DNA from: Capitella teleta
Taxonomy: Eukaryota; Annelida; Polychaeta; Capitellidae
Reading direction: 5' to 3'
Length of the DNA: 64,000 nt
NCBI GenBank assembly: GCA_000328365.1
Contig: KB311016.1
Coordinates: forward strand, 1 to 64,000
Numbering within the stretch: the first letter of the stretch is position 1; each line of letters begins with the position of its first letter. The notes beneath the pieces were generated by a model. That model was given only the letters and a program-made list of their open reading frames with translations, made no database searches and had not been told where the DNA came from. The position numbers were made by a program, and so were the translations under genes. Positions 38,579 through 59,909 of this stretch are shown one piece after another.

Positions 38579-39933
38579 ATCGTTAACTTCGCTTGGCTGT
38601 CAATAGACAACTTTAGTGTCCATTTCATGATGGGAGTGAAATCAAATCAGTTGGTTTCGAAGATGATGAATGGTGTCCAGAATTGGTGTCATTGGTAATA
38701 ACCAGAGACAGCTGCAATGTATTACAGAGAGTTATAACGGATGCATATCCCATGTCAGTTAGAAAAGAATTACAAAATTGGGATGGATCCACTCCACAGA
38801 CCCCATATTTCACCACCAGCCGGGTTAACTTGAAACTGATGAATAATGCATTTCGCCCAGACTGATGCTGTCAATGTTCCGACGTCGGGTATCAAGATTG
38901 CAATGAATCTTTTGTATATTAACGTGTCTATTTCATCTGACAGTCTATCATAGTTCACCTCGGGTCATTCTTCCTATATGCGAATCCAGGCCGAATGGAC
39001 GAAATTGGCATCAAATTGTATGACGTGAACAAGTGATGTGACGAGATGAACAGTAGCATTGAATAATATTGTGGGTTTATGCCATCTGTTAAGGTAATCA
39101 TTTCCACAAATGTAGCTAAAAATAATTGATATTAAAATGAGGATACATTGTTATCCATATCATAGAGTTGGATATCAGGAGACGATCTCGATATGATTGA
39201 CACTGATAACAGATACAAGCGGTGGATGGTTACATCCTAATTTGTAACCCCTGGCCCGAAACCCGAACTAAGTCGATATTATCACATTTCAGGTTGTGAT
39301 GTCTCCAAAGGGCAGATACAAGTTACAGAATACAGATTCAGTTGGATGCAAGAATTATCTAAATCGAAGCAGTAGTTCAAAAGTTACGGCCTGCTTACGG
39401 GCCAATCCCACACGTAATCGAAGAGGAGAAATTAGTGTTGAAATGTTGTTGAAGATTCGAAATGATTCAGTTGTCAATACAAAAGGCTTAATTATGCACA
39501 AAATGTAATAACTTATTAGTGACGGATTGACATGATTCTTGTATGTGAGGAAAGAGGAATATTATTTTATCTTTATTTCGCCATCAAAACATGAAAATCT
39601 ACATTTTGAACCCATCTGACCTTTCAAAGCTTGTTTCTCGGGAATATACTCGGCGACTTTGTGTGGGTTTCGGCGCGAAAGGTCACATTTGTAAATGAGC
39701 GTGAAGATAAAAAGAAAAATATGAAAACTGAGCGAACACCTCTGGAGGTAAGCTCTTCTCCGTCGCTCAGTTAAAATAGAAGTTCGATGTCAAATGTGAG
39801 AACACCTCCTGCGGAACACGTGCTCTCTTTCTTCCAACAGAATTAGTTCCGGTTCAGTTACCAGTACACCCTGAAAGTAAACAAACACTAATTATTCCGC
39901 CATTCTGTATCCAAATTCACTTCCGGTGTTTTT

Positions 39934-50965
<11,032 letters not shown>

Positions 50966-51069
50966 ATCAACGGGTAATCCTTAATCACGTGATCGCCAAT
51001 GCCGTTGCTTGGCAACTGTTTCAATACCCGCACAGCATGTGATTTTTATCACATCGTTCTTGAAAAAGC

Positions 51070-51079
51070 CCTTATATAG
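51070..51079 (-). promoter_or_regulatory. TATA box of the AMPA receptor gene
   Basis: On the minus strand CTATATAAGG lies about 105 bases upstream of the ATG at 50965, a normal spacing for a TATA-driven start with a 5' UTR of about 70-80 bases. It supports 50887-50965 as the true first exon. Confidence 0.55.
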
Positions 51080-51696
51080 GTGGAGTGGGATCACCATAAT
51101 TACACAACAGAAGGCCCTGTGATGCCTCTATTATCGCCCAGAAGCACGTGTTGTCGATGTCGCCAGTGGCTTTCCATAATTGCTTGCACAGGGGGCATTT
51201 ACCCATCCAAAAAGTCCTGACAAGCATCGCTGATAGGTCCAATCCCCGCAGATACAGCAGTGCCATCGCCGAATCTATTACGGGGCGATAATTCAGGCAG
51301 CTTTATGCTATGGGCGCCGAAAAGGATGTCGCTCAAGAGGGATTAATCAAATGCGCATTACGAGTACGAGATAACCGAAGATCAAAACCCCGTCATAGGT
51401 ACATTGACCGTGACACTGACCTGAATAACACATTATGACGATTTCCATTTTGGCAGATGTCGATTTACTGAAAACAAAAATCATCCCTCGAATGCAGAAT
51501 TATATTTTCAGATATTTTCATCGTTGAAACCGAATTTCAAAATGTGTATTCGGATGTCAGAGATGATTTTGAGAATTATATAAGCTCATCGGGCAATCTG
51601 GGAATATATACTAGCACTCGAGAGAAATGAATTTGGTTTCCATTGAAAGATAAAGAGAATTTTTTTAAGTAAGAAAAAACTGAAAAAAAAAAAAAA
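51080..51696. other. Spacer between the AMPA receptor promoter and tRNA-Tyr
   Basis: I see no gene. The likely upstream promoter region of the minus-strand AMPA receptor gene occupies the first few hundred bases. The A-run at 51683-51696 is the pol III terminator of the neighbouring tRNA gene. Confidence 0.6.
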
Positions 51697-51787
51697 TCCC
51701 GCGAGACGGAGTCGAACCGCCGACCTAAGGATGCCTGTGCAATGCAACCACTACAGTCCTCCGCTCTACCAACTGAGCTATCACGGG
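51697..51787 (-). tRNA. tRNA-Tyr-GTA: tRNA-Tyr (anticodon GTA) with an 18-nt intron
   Basis: On the minus strand the sequence starts CCCGTGATAGCTCAGTTGG and ends TCGCGGGA. The acceptor stem pairs 7/7 with one G-U. The D arm has GCTCAGTTGGTAGAGC (internal A box), the T arm has GGTTCGACTCC (B box), and the discriminator is A. The anticodon GTA is at 51752-51754, in loop C-T-GTA-G. An 18-nt intron (51733-51750) follows the base 3' to the anticodon, as in most eukaryotic tRNA-Tyr genes, giving a 73-nt mature body. A run of T directly downstream serves as pol III terminator. Confidence 0.97.
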
Positions 51788-52536
51788 GTGTGGTCAAACT
51801 TGTATTCGTCATGAACCATACCTAATAATCAATACAGTATGTCAATTCAATGTATTTATCTTCATTAGAGCCTCTTGAAAATTGACCCAGATAGCAGTAG
51901 CTACCAATATAATGAGTACCAGAGGAGGACCACTTAGTCGTTCGGTTCAAATAAGAAGACTTTTGTCGACTGGCAGCCTGTGAAATTAACACGTATTGAT
52001 TCCACAATTGTTTTCATTACGTTTCGGCCGTTATTTTCAGGTATTGAGTGATTTCGCCTAATTTAAATGTAGCTAAAAATAGCCATGGACGTCCAGACAA
52101 AAGAGGAGGACGAAAAATGGACAAGATGCAACGCAGAATTATCGAAAACAGACGCCGTTTATTGAAGTTTGTCGAATGCAAAGAAAAATGCCAACGGTTG
52201 TCTCATTGGCATGTCACGTGACTCAAAAGCGCGGGCAAAAGTTGTGACCAGAATTGACGATATGGACATAAATGTATCCGAAATGGACATGATATTACCC
52301 ATATGGCAACGAAGAAACACATAAAAATAAATAACAAAGTCAATAGTCATGTAGTTTTAAATATACCCCATCGAAAGAATCATAATTGAAATTGACCCCA
52401 AGAAAAAATATAAGATAGAAGAGTTGCCTTTGTACTAAAATATGGATTGAAAATTTGGATCATTGCTTTTGGTGGCATAATATATAAACAGAACACTTGT
52501 CACAACTCAGGGAAAATATACGAAAGAGTGAATCAA

Positions 52537-54199
52537 TCAATATTCGGATCCAATGATGACATTGAACTCTGACGGTTTCGTCGGAGTCTTGGAAGGGATT
52601 CTCAAAGCAGGAAATGGACCCCACGGCTGAACGCACATCTGTGGAAAAATTAGATAAATGTTCAACAATTCAAGCAACGTAAATAACACGGATAATCCTC
52701 ACCTCGAGGTAATAACCGACGTGAATAATCGAACAGTGCTGCAAGCCACTTGCAGGCAGATGACAGGGAACGATGAGCGATTCCTCCGCCCACACCTCCG
52801 ACTCCCCCGGGTCGACACTTCCCTTCTGACTCCGAGTCAGTTTGACGACCTCAACATTCGACCTTGGGACGTCACCTTCCTCACCAAGAGATTCATATCT
52901 AACAACCTGAACCATGAAAATGAACGATTCTTTTCATTTTCTCCTCATTCTTAAATACCATAAACAGCGTGAACTTCACTGCCGAGTATTTCCTGCTGGA
53001 ATTGTTGGCAACTTTTGCCGAGAAATAAAGTTTTTCTCCCGGGATAATCCCCCTGTGTGGGATATACAGAGAAGCAGTGGCGCCCCCTGGAATACAGGCT
53101 ACGCTCCCAAAGCTCTTACGGATTTCTTGTTTCCATGGCAACTGAAATTCAAACACATACTGAGAGTTGCGGCGTGAAAGGTTACCCCTTACCGGGGCGC
53201 GTGGGTGGTCACTCAGTCGAATTGGGTTCACAATTGAGATGGTTTTTCTCACGCTTTTCGTGGCTTTCAATGGACTTATGATGCAGCATTCGAAAGAGTA
53301 GCGAACGTTGCCGTAGTTGCCCTCGAAGGATGACGGGATGCCCTCTGGGAGGTGGAACTTGAAAGGCAGAGAATGTTGGCCTGATGCCAAGGTGCTCGGA
53401 GCTGCGTCTGGGAGAGGTGCGTTATGATGCCAGATTTGGGGGTGTTATGGATATTGTGATTTACCTGTTGAAACTAGCAGCGTGCTGTCTTCAAAGTACT
53501 CTTCGCATGCAGAAATCAAAGCAGATCCAACGTTTGTTCCGTCTTCGTTCTGCGTGCTCTTCACTTGAGATTTGCCCTGAATATGAAGCCGGACACCTGC
53601 AAGTTGGAAGATGCGTTATGATTATTCGGCCAGCGGTGCGTCGGCATATAACGTTATGATTTCAATGTCAGTTCATTCCAAAGGGCGGTTTCGACTTTTA
53701 ACCAGGCAATGGTTTAATGGCTGATTCGAGGTCGCCTTGATCCAGTTGTGGACGAGAGAAAAAGAAAGAAAGGAAAAAAAAAAAAAATGATCATAATGAT
53801 GCAGACAATTATTGTGTTGACATTTGGTATATTTACAATCTGGTATACAAGGTCTTATGGAGCCAATTATCCATATGCCATTATTCCCACATGAAATAAA
53901 AATAAGCCCACTAGCACTTCCACATTTCCTAAATCCATCAATCCAACTCCAAAGGTCAAATCCAGAAACACACAACACGAACCCCACGTGACCTACAGCA
54001 AATAGGCTCCAATTGCAATGACTACATGAGTGTACCATACGATTGCAATCGACATACGACGAATACACTGAATGCAGCTGAGTGAAAAAGACTCACGCTT
54101 CAATCGCTTCTCTCGACCGAGAAGGAAACACACAACCCCGTTGATGGTTTCTCCAGGGCGGTACTTTGGTTTATCCAGAATGATACTCAACTCCTTCAT
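52537..54199 (-). CDS. Alpha-arrestin (ARRDC-type) protein without PPxY tail
   Basis: Alpha-arrestins act as cytoplasmic adaptors in trafficking and ubiquitination of membrane proteins. Minus exons: 54199-54097, 53596-53465, 53407-52959, 52906-52703 and 52638-52537 (TGA), joining in phases 1, 1, 0, 0 to 329 residues. The N-terminal arrestin domain shows LDKPKYRPGETINGVVCF (about residues 8-25) and SACEEYF; the middle has LPFKFHLPEGIPSSFEGNYG then VRYSFEC and TISIVNPI; the C-terminal domain shows HRGIIPGEKLYFSAKVANNS, then ESLIVPCHLP, CSIIHVGYYLE, and a final EFNVIIGSEY, which corresponds to the last strand of the fold. Human ARRDC proteins continue with PPxY motifs that recruit NEDD4-type ligases; this protein stops at the fold. 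Introns 1 and 2 carry the GCGTTATGAT motif. The exact subfamily is unresolved. Confidence 0.92.
53408..53464 (-). repeat. Arrestin intron 2 carrying the shared intronic 10-mer
   Basis: This 57-nt intron contains GCGTTATGAT at 53419-53428 (plus strand) and a related GTGTTATGGAT at about 53442-53452. GAGGTGCGTTATGATG at 53414-53429 is identical over 16 bases to 848-863. On the transcribed strand the motif reads ATCATAACGC and lies just before the acceptor. Confidence 0.88.
53597..53670 (-). repeat. 3' end of arrestin intron 1 carrying the shared 10-mer
   Basis: GCGTTATGAT is at 53613-53622, and a near copy, AACGTTATGATTTC, is at about 53650-53663. Both lie within 70 bases of the acceptor of the 500-nt intron 1. 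Orientation matches arrestin intron 2 and the 71-nt AMPA intron. Confidence 0.85.
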
Positions 54200-56113
54200 G
54201 GTCGTCGAACTGCAAAGTAGACCATAGAAGAGAAAAGGACGAGTTGCGTCTGCGAGAGAGTGGGCGTCGTTAGGAAGAGAGAATGCGAGGAATTCCCTCT
54301 ACACCCGAAGCCACATCTTGAGTCCTTGTCGTCTTCTCTGATCTCAATCTTATCATTGACATGTTTGACCTACTTTTCGTTACCATGGATACTAATGATA
54401 GATAAAGAGAGTTCTCTCATACGCGTGCTTCATGTTGTGTATACACATCTAAGTGCAAAAAGTGCACACCATGACGCACTATGAGCGGTGCCTCCCCGCA
54501 CTTGAGACTGCAGACAATACTCGCACGGACGTCTCTGATTGTGGAGGCTCTTTCTTGGGGTTCTTCATCGGAAAGGTTTTTTTTTATAGCATGCACGCAT
54601 GCGCCCCGATAACACCTGCACCAATCCACTGGGGTTCTGACCTGGAATTCAGTTCTCAGTTGACTTGATGACTTGATTATTGGGTGCTTTGTACCAAGGT
54701 TTTATTTCTCACATTTCTCGCTTAAAAAAACAACAAACATGTGTTCGACATATCCCAAAGACACTATGTAAGTGGGGAATCACTTGACGTATGGCAAACG
54801 TGATGCATCTTCAATTGATCAAATGACTATCACCATTCAAGGTTTTATGCTGACGCTAGCATTCAGGTTTCTTTTTGTCGTAGAATTTTGTTTATACAAA
54901 GTCAAATTATTTTTTTTTTTCTATGTGCGAAAATTCAGACAAATTTCTTTCATGGTCAAAGGGTACTAGTGGCCATCGTTTCAGAACCACCTTGAAATAC
55001 GAAAGCTACCGCATTCATTAACGCCAGTGTCCATACTAGTGGAAAATGGAAAAGATTGGTCTATAGTGTGCTCTGGTTTTCAGCAAGTTCTGGCCTTCGT
55101 CTGCAAGATTTCACAACGGTTTTCGACAATGAGCCGTTATGATCTCAATCACAGCTTCACAAGAGAGCTCACTCATTGACCTGGAATCTATGGAGGCAGA
55201 GATGAGGAAACAGGCGAAATGGACTTTAATTGAAGGAGGTTACTTCTTAATTCTTAGCAATAGGTTTCCCTAAACTTAGCTATCCCGAAAGATGTTAAAG
55301 CTGACCGACTAATTTACAAGTTACTTGGTTAATCGTTCTCTATCTGTGCATTACGACAATCTCAACGATACCGCCATTGATGATACCAATCTAAAATAAA
55401 ATCTGAAAATAGTGAGAGGAAAGGTGGGCGGGACACGGTGGCAATGAATATTGCAAATGTCTATAAAGGTCCTGAGTTCAAGTTGCTCGGCACTATATTT
55501 GAGGATAAATGATTGTTGAACCACCGCATCGATTACGTAAGCAGAAAAATTACTACATGTGGTGATATGCAATGAGAAAAGTCAGAAATTAATTATCTTG
55601 CAGCCCTCTCCTACAAATGTATTACGCATTCATACACTCTAATTTATCCTACGGAAATGTGGTTTGAGGCAATGCCTGCCAAACGCTTCTGCAAAAACTT
55701 ACCCGTTCAACACCAACAAAACCATTACTATTATTCACAAAGCAAAATATATGTACACTACCCACACGAAAATCCTTTTATGTTCGCCCAAAAATCATGT
55801 TAATTCTTCAAACTGCAAAAATTATGTACCAATTGCATAATAATATCTCACCTCCATAGCTGCCTGCATCGACCATCAATCAGTTGTTCACCTCTACATC
55901 CTCAGCCACATACAACCACTCTTAATTGCATACATGTAGTTAAGTACATGTATACCACTCTCCACCCATCATCATCCACCCACTAAAGTTTCTTTTCTTT
56001 TTTACAGCTGACCTCTTCCTCTAACCAAGTCTCTCTCAAGATTCCACCAAATAATTTGTTCTCAACCCGACCATTTTCCCCTTTCAAATCGAACCTTTGA
56101 AATACATTGTATA
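54200..56113. other. Non-coding stretch between the arrestin gene and mariner
   Basis: I see no gene. The first few hundred bases should hold the arrestin promoter (minus strand). T-rich and A-rich tracts occur near 54578-54587 and 54909-54920. Open frames here have no recognisable domain. Confidence 0.55.
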
Positions 56114-57391
56114 CGAGGGAGGGCCCAGAAGTAATGAGCCGCACGCATTTCGCGTTGCAATAAAAACTTAAGTTTTATTTATTATTCAATATAGGCATCC
56201 TCAAGTAGAATACATTTCTGCCATGGAATTTCCAACGCTCCAATGACTTGCCAGAAGAGCTCTTTCTTTTAACCATGAAAACAGCCCATTGTTGATTACA
56301 AAGCGACGTCCTCTGATAGTACTTTTCAGATTTCCAAATGGTCGTTGTCGCTTGGGGTCAGGTATAGAGAGTAGAGTAGGCGAGAAAGAATTTCGAAGCC
56401 ACACTTCCTGCCACTGACCGAAGCAACTGTTGTGCGAAGGCAAATTGTCCTGCTGAAGGCGCTGACCCCTGGCAAGCAAGCAAGCCGTGGCGTTTCTCCT
56501 TGATCGCTGTACGAACTTTTTGAGTAGCTTGGCATAGTATTTACCTTTGATGGTTGTTTCTGTCTCCAAATATTCAGCAGGAATCCTTCCATTGGAATCC
56601 TCCCAAAAACCTGGCATCATGATTGCTTGGTCATTCTTGATTTCTTGATACACGTAGGCATACCTTGACGTTTTGAATGGGTGGGAATACGCGATGCCGC
56701 AACTCCATGGACTCTCGCCTGCTTTCAGAGTCAGAGTGGAAAATTGATAACTCGTTGCATACAATTAGCCTTTCATAAAAGTCGCGACGTCCCAGTCTGC
56801 CACGGGTCAGAAGTTGGTTGGACGCGTTGACTCTGGCAAACTTTTAATATTCTGTCAACATCTTCGAAAACAACCGAGCACATAACTTTTGTGCATTTTC
56901 AGATTATCAGGAAATATTCGATGTGCGGTGCTTCTCGCACAGCCAGATCGTCTGTTTTCTAAGATTGATCAATCGAGCGAGCTTCGCTGTTTGGGTAGCG
57001 GTCTTGACTGTCCCAGGCCGTCCAACATGGTGGCCATCTTCAAGGTTCCCTCTGCCTGGCTATATGGCTACCACCCATCATTTGGTCGTTGTATACGATG
57101 GAGAGTGTCATCCATAAACTCCTCTCATATTCTGGACGATTTCCTCGCAGTTTTTGTCACTCCGCACAAGAAACTTATGGCTGAATGATTTTGTATCTTC
57201 TTCATTATCCTCAAAGAAACTGAAAATGATGTGGGAAGATCTGTATGAGACGCTCCCAAACCAACAAAAAGAGCTGAATCATTAAAATATTTTTACAAGA
57301 AACTTATAATAGGTTTTCAACGTGTGTGAAATCACGTGCGAATCGGACAATCTTTTCACCTCGAGACTCATTACTTCTGGGCCCTCCCTCG
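56114..57391 (-). mobile_element. Full-length decayed mariner element with 25-bp TIRs
   Basis: The terminal inverted repeats are identical for 25 bases (starting CGAGGGAGGGCCC and ending AGTAATGAG), and a TA dinucleotide flanks each end (56112-56113 and 57392-57393), giving a 1278-bp element typical of mariner. On the minus strand a transposase is recognisable. An N-terminal helix-turn-helix region (TLHRTTTFKWWV and EDGHHVGRPGTVKTATQTAK in different frames) is broken by stops and frame changes. A 187-codon C-terminal frame (56764-56201) shows AIMMPGFWEDSNGRIPAEYL, TTIKGKYYAKLLKK, QQDNLPSHNS (second catalytic Asp context) and FGNLKSTIRGRRF. In that last motif the usual Ser-Asp is replaced, so the enzyme is not expected to work. 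It is an old copy with well-kept ends. Confidence 0.93.
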
Positions 57392-57393
57392 TA

Positions 57394-57925
57394 TTCATAT
57401 CCGAAATGTTATCATGAAATACTAGTATCTCTTTCCTTATTGACCATACCAGTATATTTTATCAAGGAGTTCCATCGCTGAAGAAAGCATCGATACTAGT
57501 ATCAAAGTGCTTTACAATAGTATCCGCGATATAGACATTTTGTTTTGTTGCCAACTAATTGCCTGTATATATATATTTAATACACTCTGCGTTTGTCATG
57601 GACATTCATGCCAGTGCTAGCAAAAGATATATCTAGTGGCCATTGTTCAGCAAAGTAATCTGGAATCACCACATAAATTCATATAGCCGTGAAGAATTTA
57701 TGAATATTTTTTTCTCCATTATTGGAGATCAATACGATGCACTATAATTAATCTATAACGAGCTAACCATGCTGTACCTATATCTTGGCATCAGTCTCGG
57801 CAATTGATGCCAGATTCAAAAGCGAGCAGGTTTAAACAATAAAAATAGACGAACTTGCCATTATTACAATTAGCACCTCTAACAGAAACGTGAAGCCTTT
57901 GATACCAGCGAAGACCATTAATCAC
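57394..57925. other. Spacer between mariner and the MITE
   Basis: AT-rich sequence with no gene or repeat that I recognise. Confidence 0.6.
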
Positions 57926-58305
57926 TTAAAGAGGACCTCTGATTGTTTTGAACTAGTAATTACGGATGATAGAGGATGCATCCCAAAAGACAAATGCGCC
58001 TTTAGACAATACGTTTGCTGTGGGCTAATTCCTATATACATCGAATTTGAGAGGTTTAAAATCTCGCTTTATTCTCGAGTTCGATTTCAGACTGTGGTGA
58101 CGTGACAAAAGTAATTCTCCTATTGTTAACAATGGGAGCCGTCGAGTAAGCAGATTTTTCAGTAGTTCTCATAAAAGAAATTTCACGCTCGTTTCCAGTT
58201 ATTCTGCCTGAGCAGGAAATTCGTGTTTTATTTTGTTTTGAATATCATTCACAACTTTTTTTCTTTTTTAATAATGGTCTCTGGTCACTCACAAAAGCCT
58301 AGAGA

Positions 58306-59179
58306 GAGAGAAATCATTTATTTAACAACAACATACATCAATGTGAATTAANNNNNNNNNNNNNNNNNNNNNNNNNNNNNNNNNNNNNNNNNNNNNNNNN
58401 NNNNNNNNNNNNNNNNNNNNNNNNNNNNNNNNNNNNNNNNNNNNNNNNNNNNNNNNNNNNNNNNNNNNNNNNNNNNNNNNNNNNNNNNNNNNNNNNNNNN
58501 NNNNNNNNNNNNNNNNNNNNNNNNNNNNNNNNNNNNNNNNNNNNNNNNNNNNNNNNNNNNNNNTTGAAAATGAGGCTATTGAATGAGTTGATGAATATGA
58601 GAGAAGATGGCGTGGGAATGGGTTGACGGTGTTGGTAATTGAATAGCGGAGACCCAGTTGGAAGAATTGGTGTCGATGCAACGGGACCCGCAAGCGATCA
58701 TCTCCTCGTCCAGCACTGATGAAAGTGCTGAAATAATTCGGAAGTACTCCACTCTTCCACTTATAATAGAATTTTAATTCAAGGAGCTTTCGCAGATCCT
58801 CAATTTTAAGAAGATGTGTTTGTTTGAATAGAGGTTCTGTGTGTGCGTTATATTTGGATTTTGTGATTGTTCTGATTGCTTTCTTTTGTTGTTTTATTAA
58901 TGTGTGTATGTGGTGACTTTTTGACCAGGTGAGAGCGCCGTATGTGATGTGTGGGATGATGAGAGATTGATAAATTGTTAGGAGGATGTGTTGTGGAAAT
59001 TGGTGCTTGAGTCTATTGAGGATGCCTGTGATTTGTGATATTTTTGTGTTGACTTTGTTTATGTGAGGTTTGAATGAAAGGTGTTTGTCAATGATGATGC
59101 CGAGGAAGTTCGTGTGATCAACGTTTTGTATTTTGTGTGAATTAATGTATAGGTTTTGTGTGAATTAATGTATAGGTTA
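58306..59179 (-). mobile_element. 5'-truncated LINE fragment (reverse transcriptase C-terminus), contains the assembly gap
   Basis: On the minus strand the stretch from about 59160 to 58564 translates in one frame to NFLGIIIDKHLSFKPHINKV, then ITGILNRLKHQFPQHIL, YQSLIIPHITYGALTW, QKKAIRTITKS and LLKIEDLRKLLELKFYY. This is the end of the RT domain and thumb of non-LTR elements of the CR1/jockey-like group. The 5' part is missing. A 7-bp sequence CTAGAGA flanks it on both sides (58299-58305 and 59180-59186), so it inserted into the MITE with a target-site duplication. A 22-bp unit is duplicated near the 5' edge (about 59138-59179). N bases fill 58352-58563, so part of the 3' end is unread. It is probably inactive. 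Confidence 0.85.
58352..58563. other. Assembly gap (N)
   Basis: A run of 212 N bases lies inside the LINE fragment. The true size of the gap is unknown. Confidence 0.99.
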
Positions 59180-59228
59180 CTAGAGAATCGATCAAAAAGG
59201 TTCCGAAATGAATAGAGGTCCTCTTTAA

Positions 59229-59909
59229 ACGTCCTTGGTCTCCCATGGAGGACGAAATGCCTTACAAGCATTACATCTTAATCACAATTTATTTAAGAAC
59301 TCCAGAGAAGTCAAACTACATATGCACTAATTAATTTAATAGCCAAAAATGCCTCAACATTACATTGCAATATGTATATTCCGGAACGCCGCCAGTAGAA
59401 TTGAGTCATAGTTTTATTCGGAATATTCCAGGGGCCCATTAAGCCGTATCTCGTAACAGACGAGTGACCTGTGAAGTGAGAGGTAATTCTAAGATCCGCG
59501 CAGACAGCGTCTTTCTTACGTCATACATGAGTTCACTCCGAGAACCCTTAGCTGCTGCTACTAGTAATCAACCGCATAGTCTGCGCATGCATCATCATCA
59601 TTGCATCCACGTGAGATGGAATCCTTCCTCGAATTCCGTCTGAGAGACCAGACGGTCCGAATCTTCTGATTATCGCTCCATCGCGAGTGCATTTCCCAAA
59701 AATTCTCTGTTTCTCTGCTGCGTCTACTTACACCAGATACATGCACCAGATGCTACATATACTGCACGCAGTCTGAGCACTGTAGATATTAAAGGCGTGT
59801 GACCGGAGCTGCACCAACACTATTGTGATCGACGAACTTTGGAGCCGAACTGCTGGATTTTAATCCACACATATATGTTGGATGGTTATGCAGTAGAAGT
59901 TATAACACG
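59229..59909. promoter_or_regulatory. Upstream region of the second glutamate receptor gene
   Basis: No coding sequence is recognised. A TATA-like ATATTAAAGG lies about 120 bp before the ATG at 59910. The 5' UTR and core promoter of the plus-strand receptor gene should be here; the exact start site cannot be read from sequence. Confidence 0.35.

Larger units (their letters stand above)
31501..39933. other. Intergenic block between Rdl and the AMPA receptor gene
   Basis: The first 200 bases are the Rdl 3' UTR. Beyond it are an ATAA run near 32372-32395, copy 2 of a dispersed repeat (about 32640-33315) with a TTTG/T-rich tract (about 33181-33260), an X-box-like site (33577-33590), a G-rich run (34737-34753), a TATAAAAA (37013-37020) without a coding exon I can attach, and a minus-strand leader-like open frame at 38422-38578. 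The open frame at 37528-37767 shows no known domain on either strand. Confidence 0.55.
57926..59228. mobile_element. TTAA-flanked MITE (copy A), split by a LINE insertion
   Basis: The ends are TTAAAGAGGACCTCT at 57926-57940 and its reverse complement at 59214-59228, i.e. TTAA target sites plus an 11-bp terminal inverted repeat AGAGGACCTCT, as in piggyBac-type elements. Without the 874-bp insertion at 58306-59179 plus its duplicated site it is about 420 bp. It aligns with the reverse complement of about 60996-61475 (copy B) over most of its length, for example GCTGTGGGCTAATTCCT, CATCGAATTTGAGAGGTTTA, GTTAACAATGGGAGCCGT and ATTCTGCCTGAGCA. There is no coding sequence. Confidence 0.78.

Noticed and set aside
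53160-53192. Possible 33-base intron inside arrestin exon 3 (GTAAGG ... CTCTCAG)
   Set aside because: Thirty-three bases is below the size of other introns here, the frame is open through it, and reading through keeps the frame, so it is treated as coding.
56889-57188. Plus-strand open frames over the mariner 5' half
   Set aside because: They are antisense to the decayed transposase.
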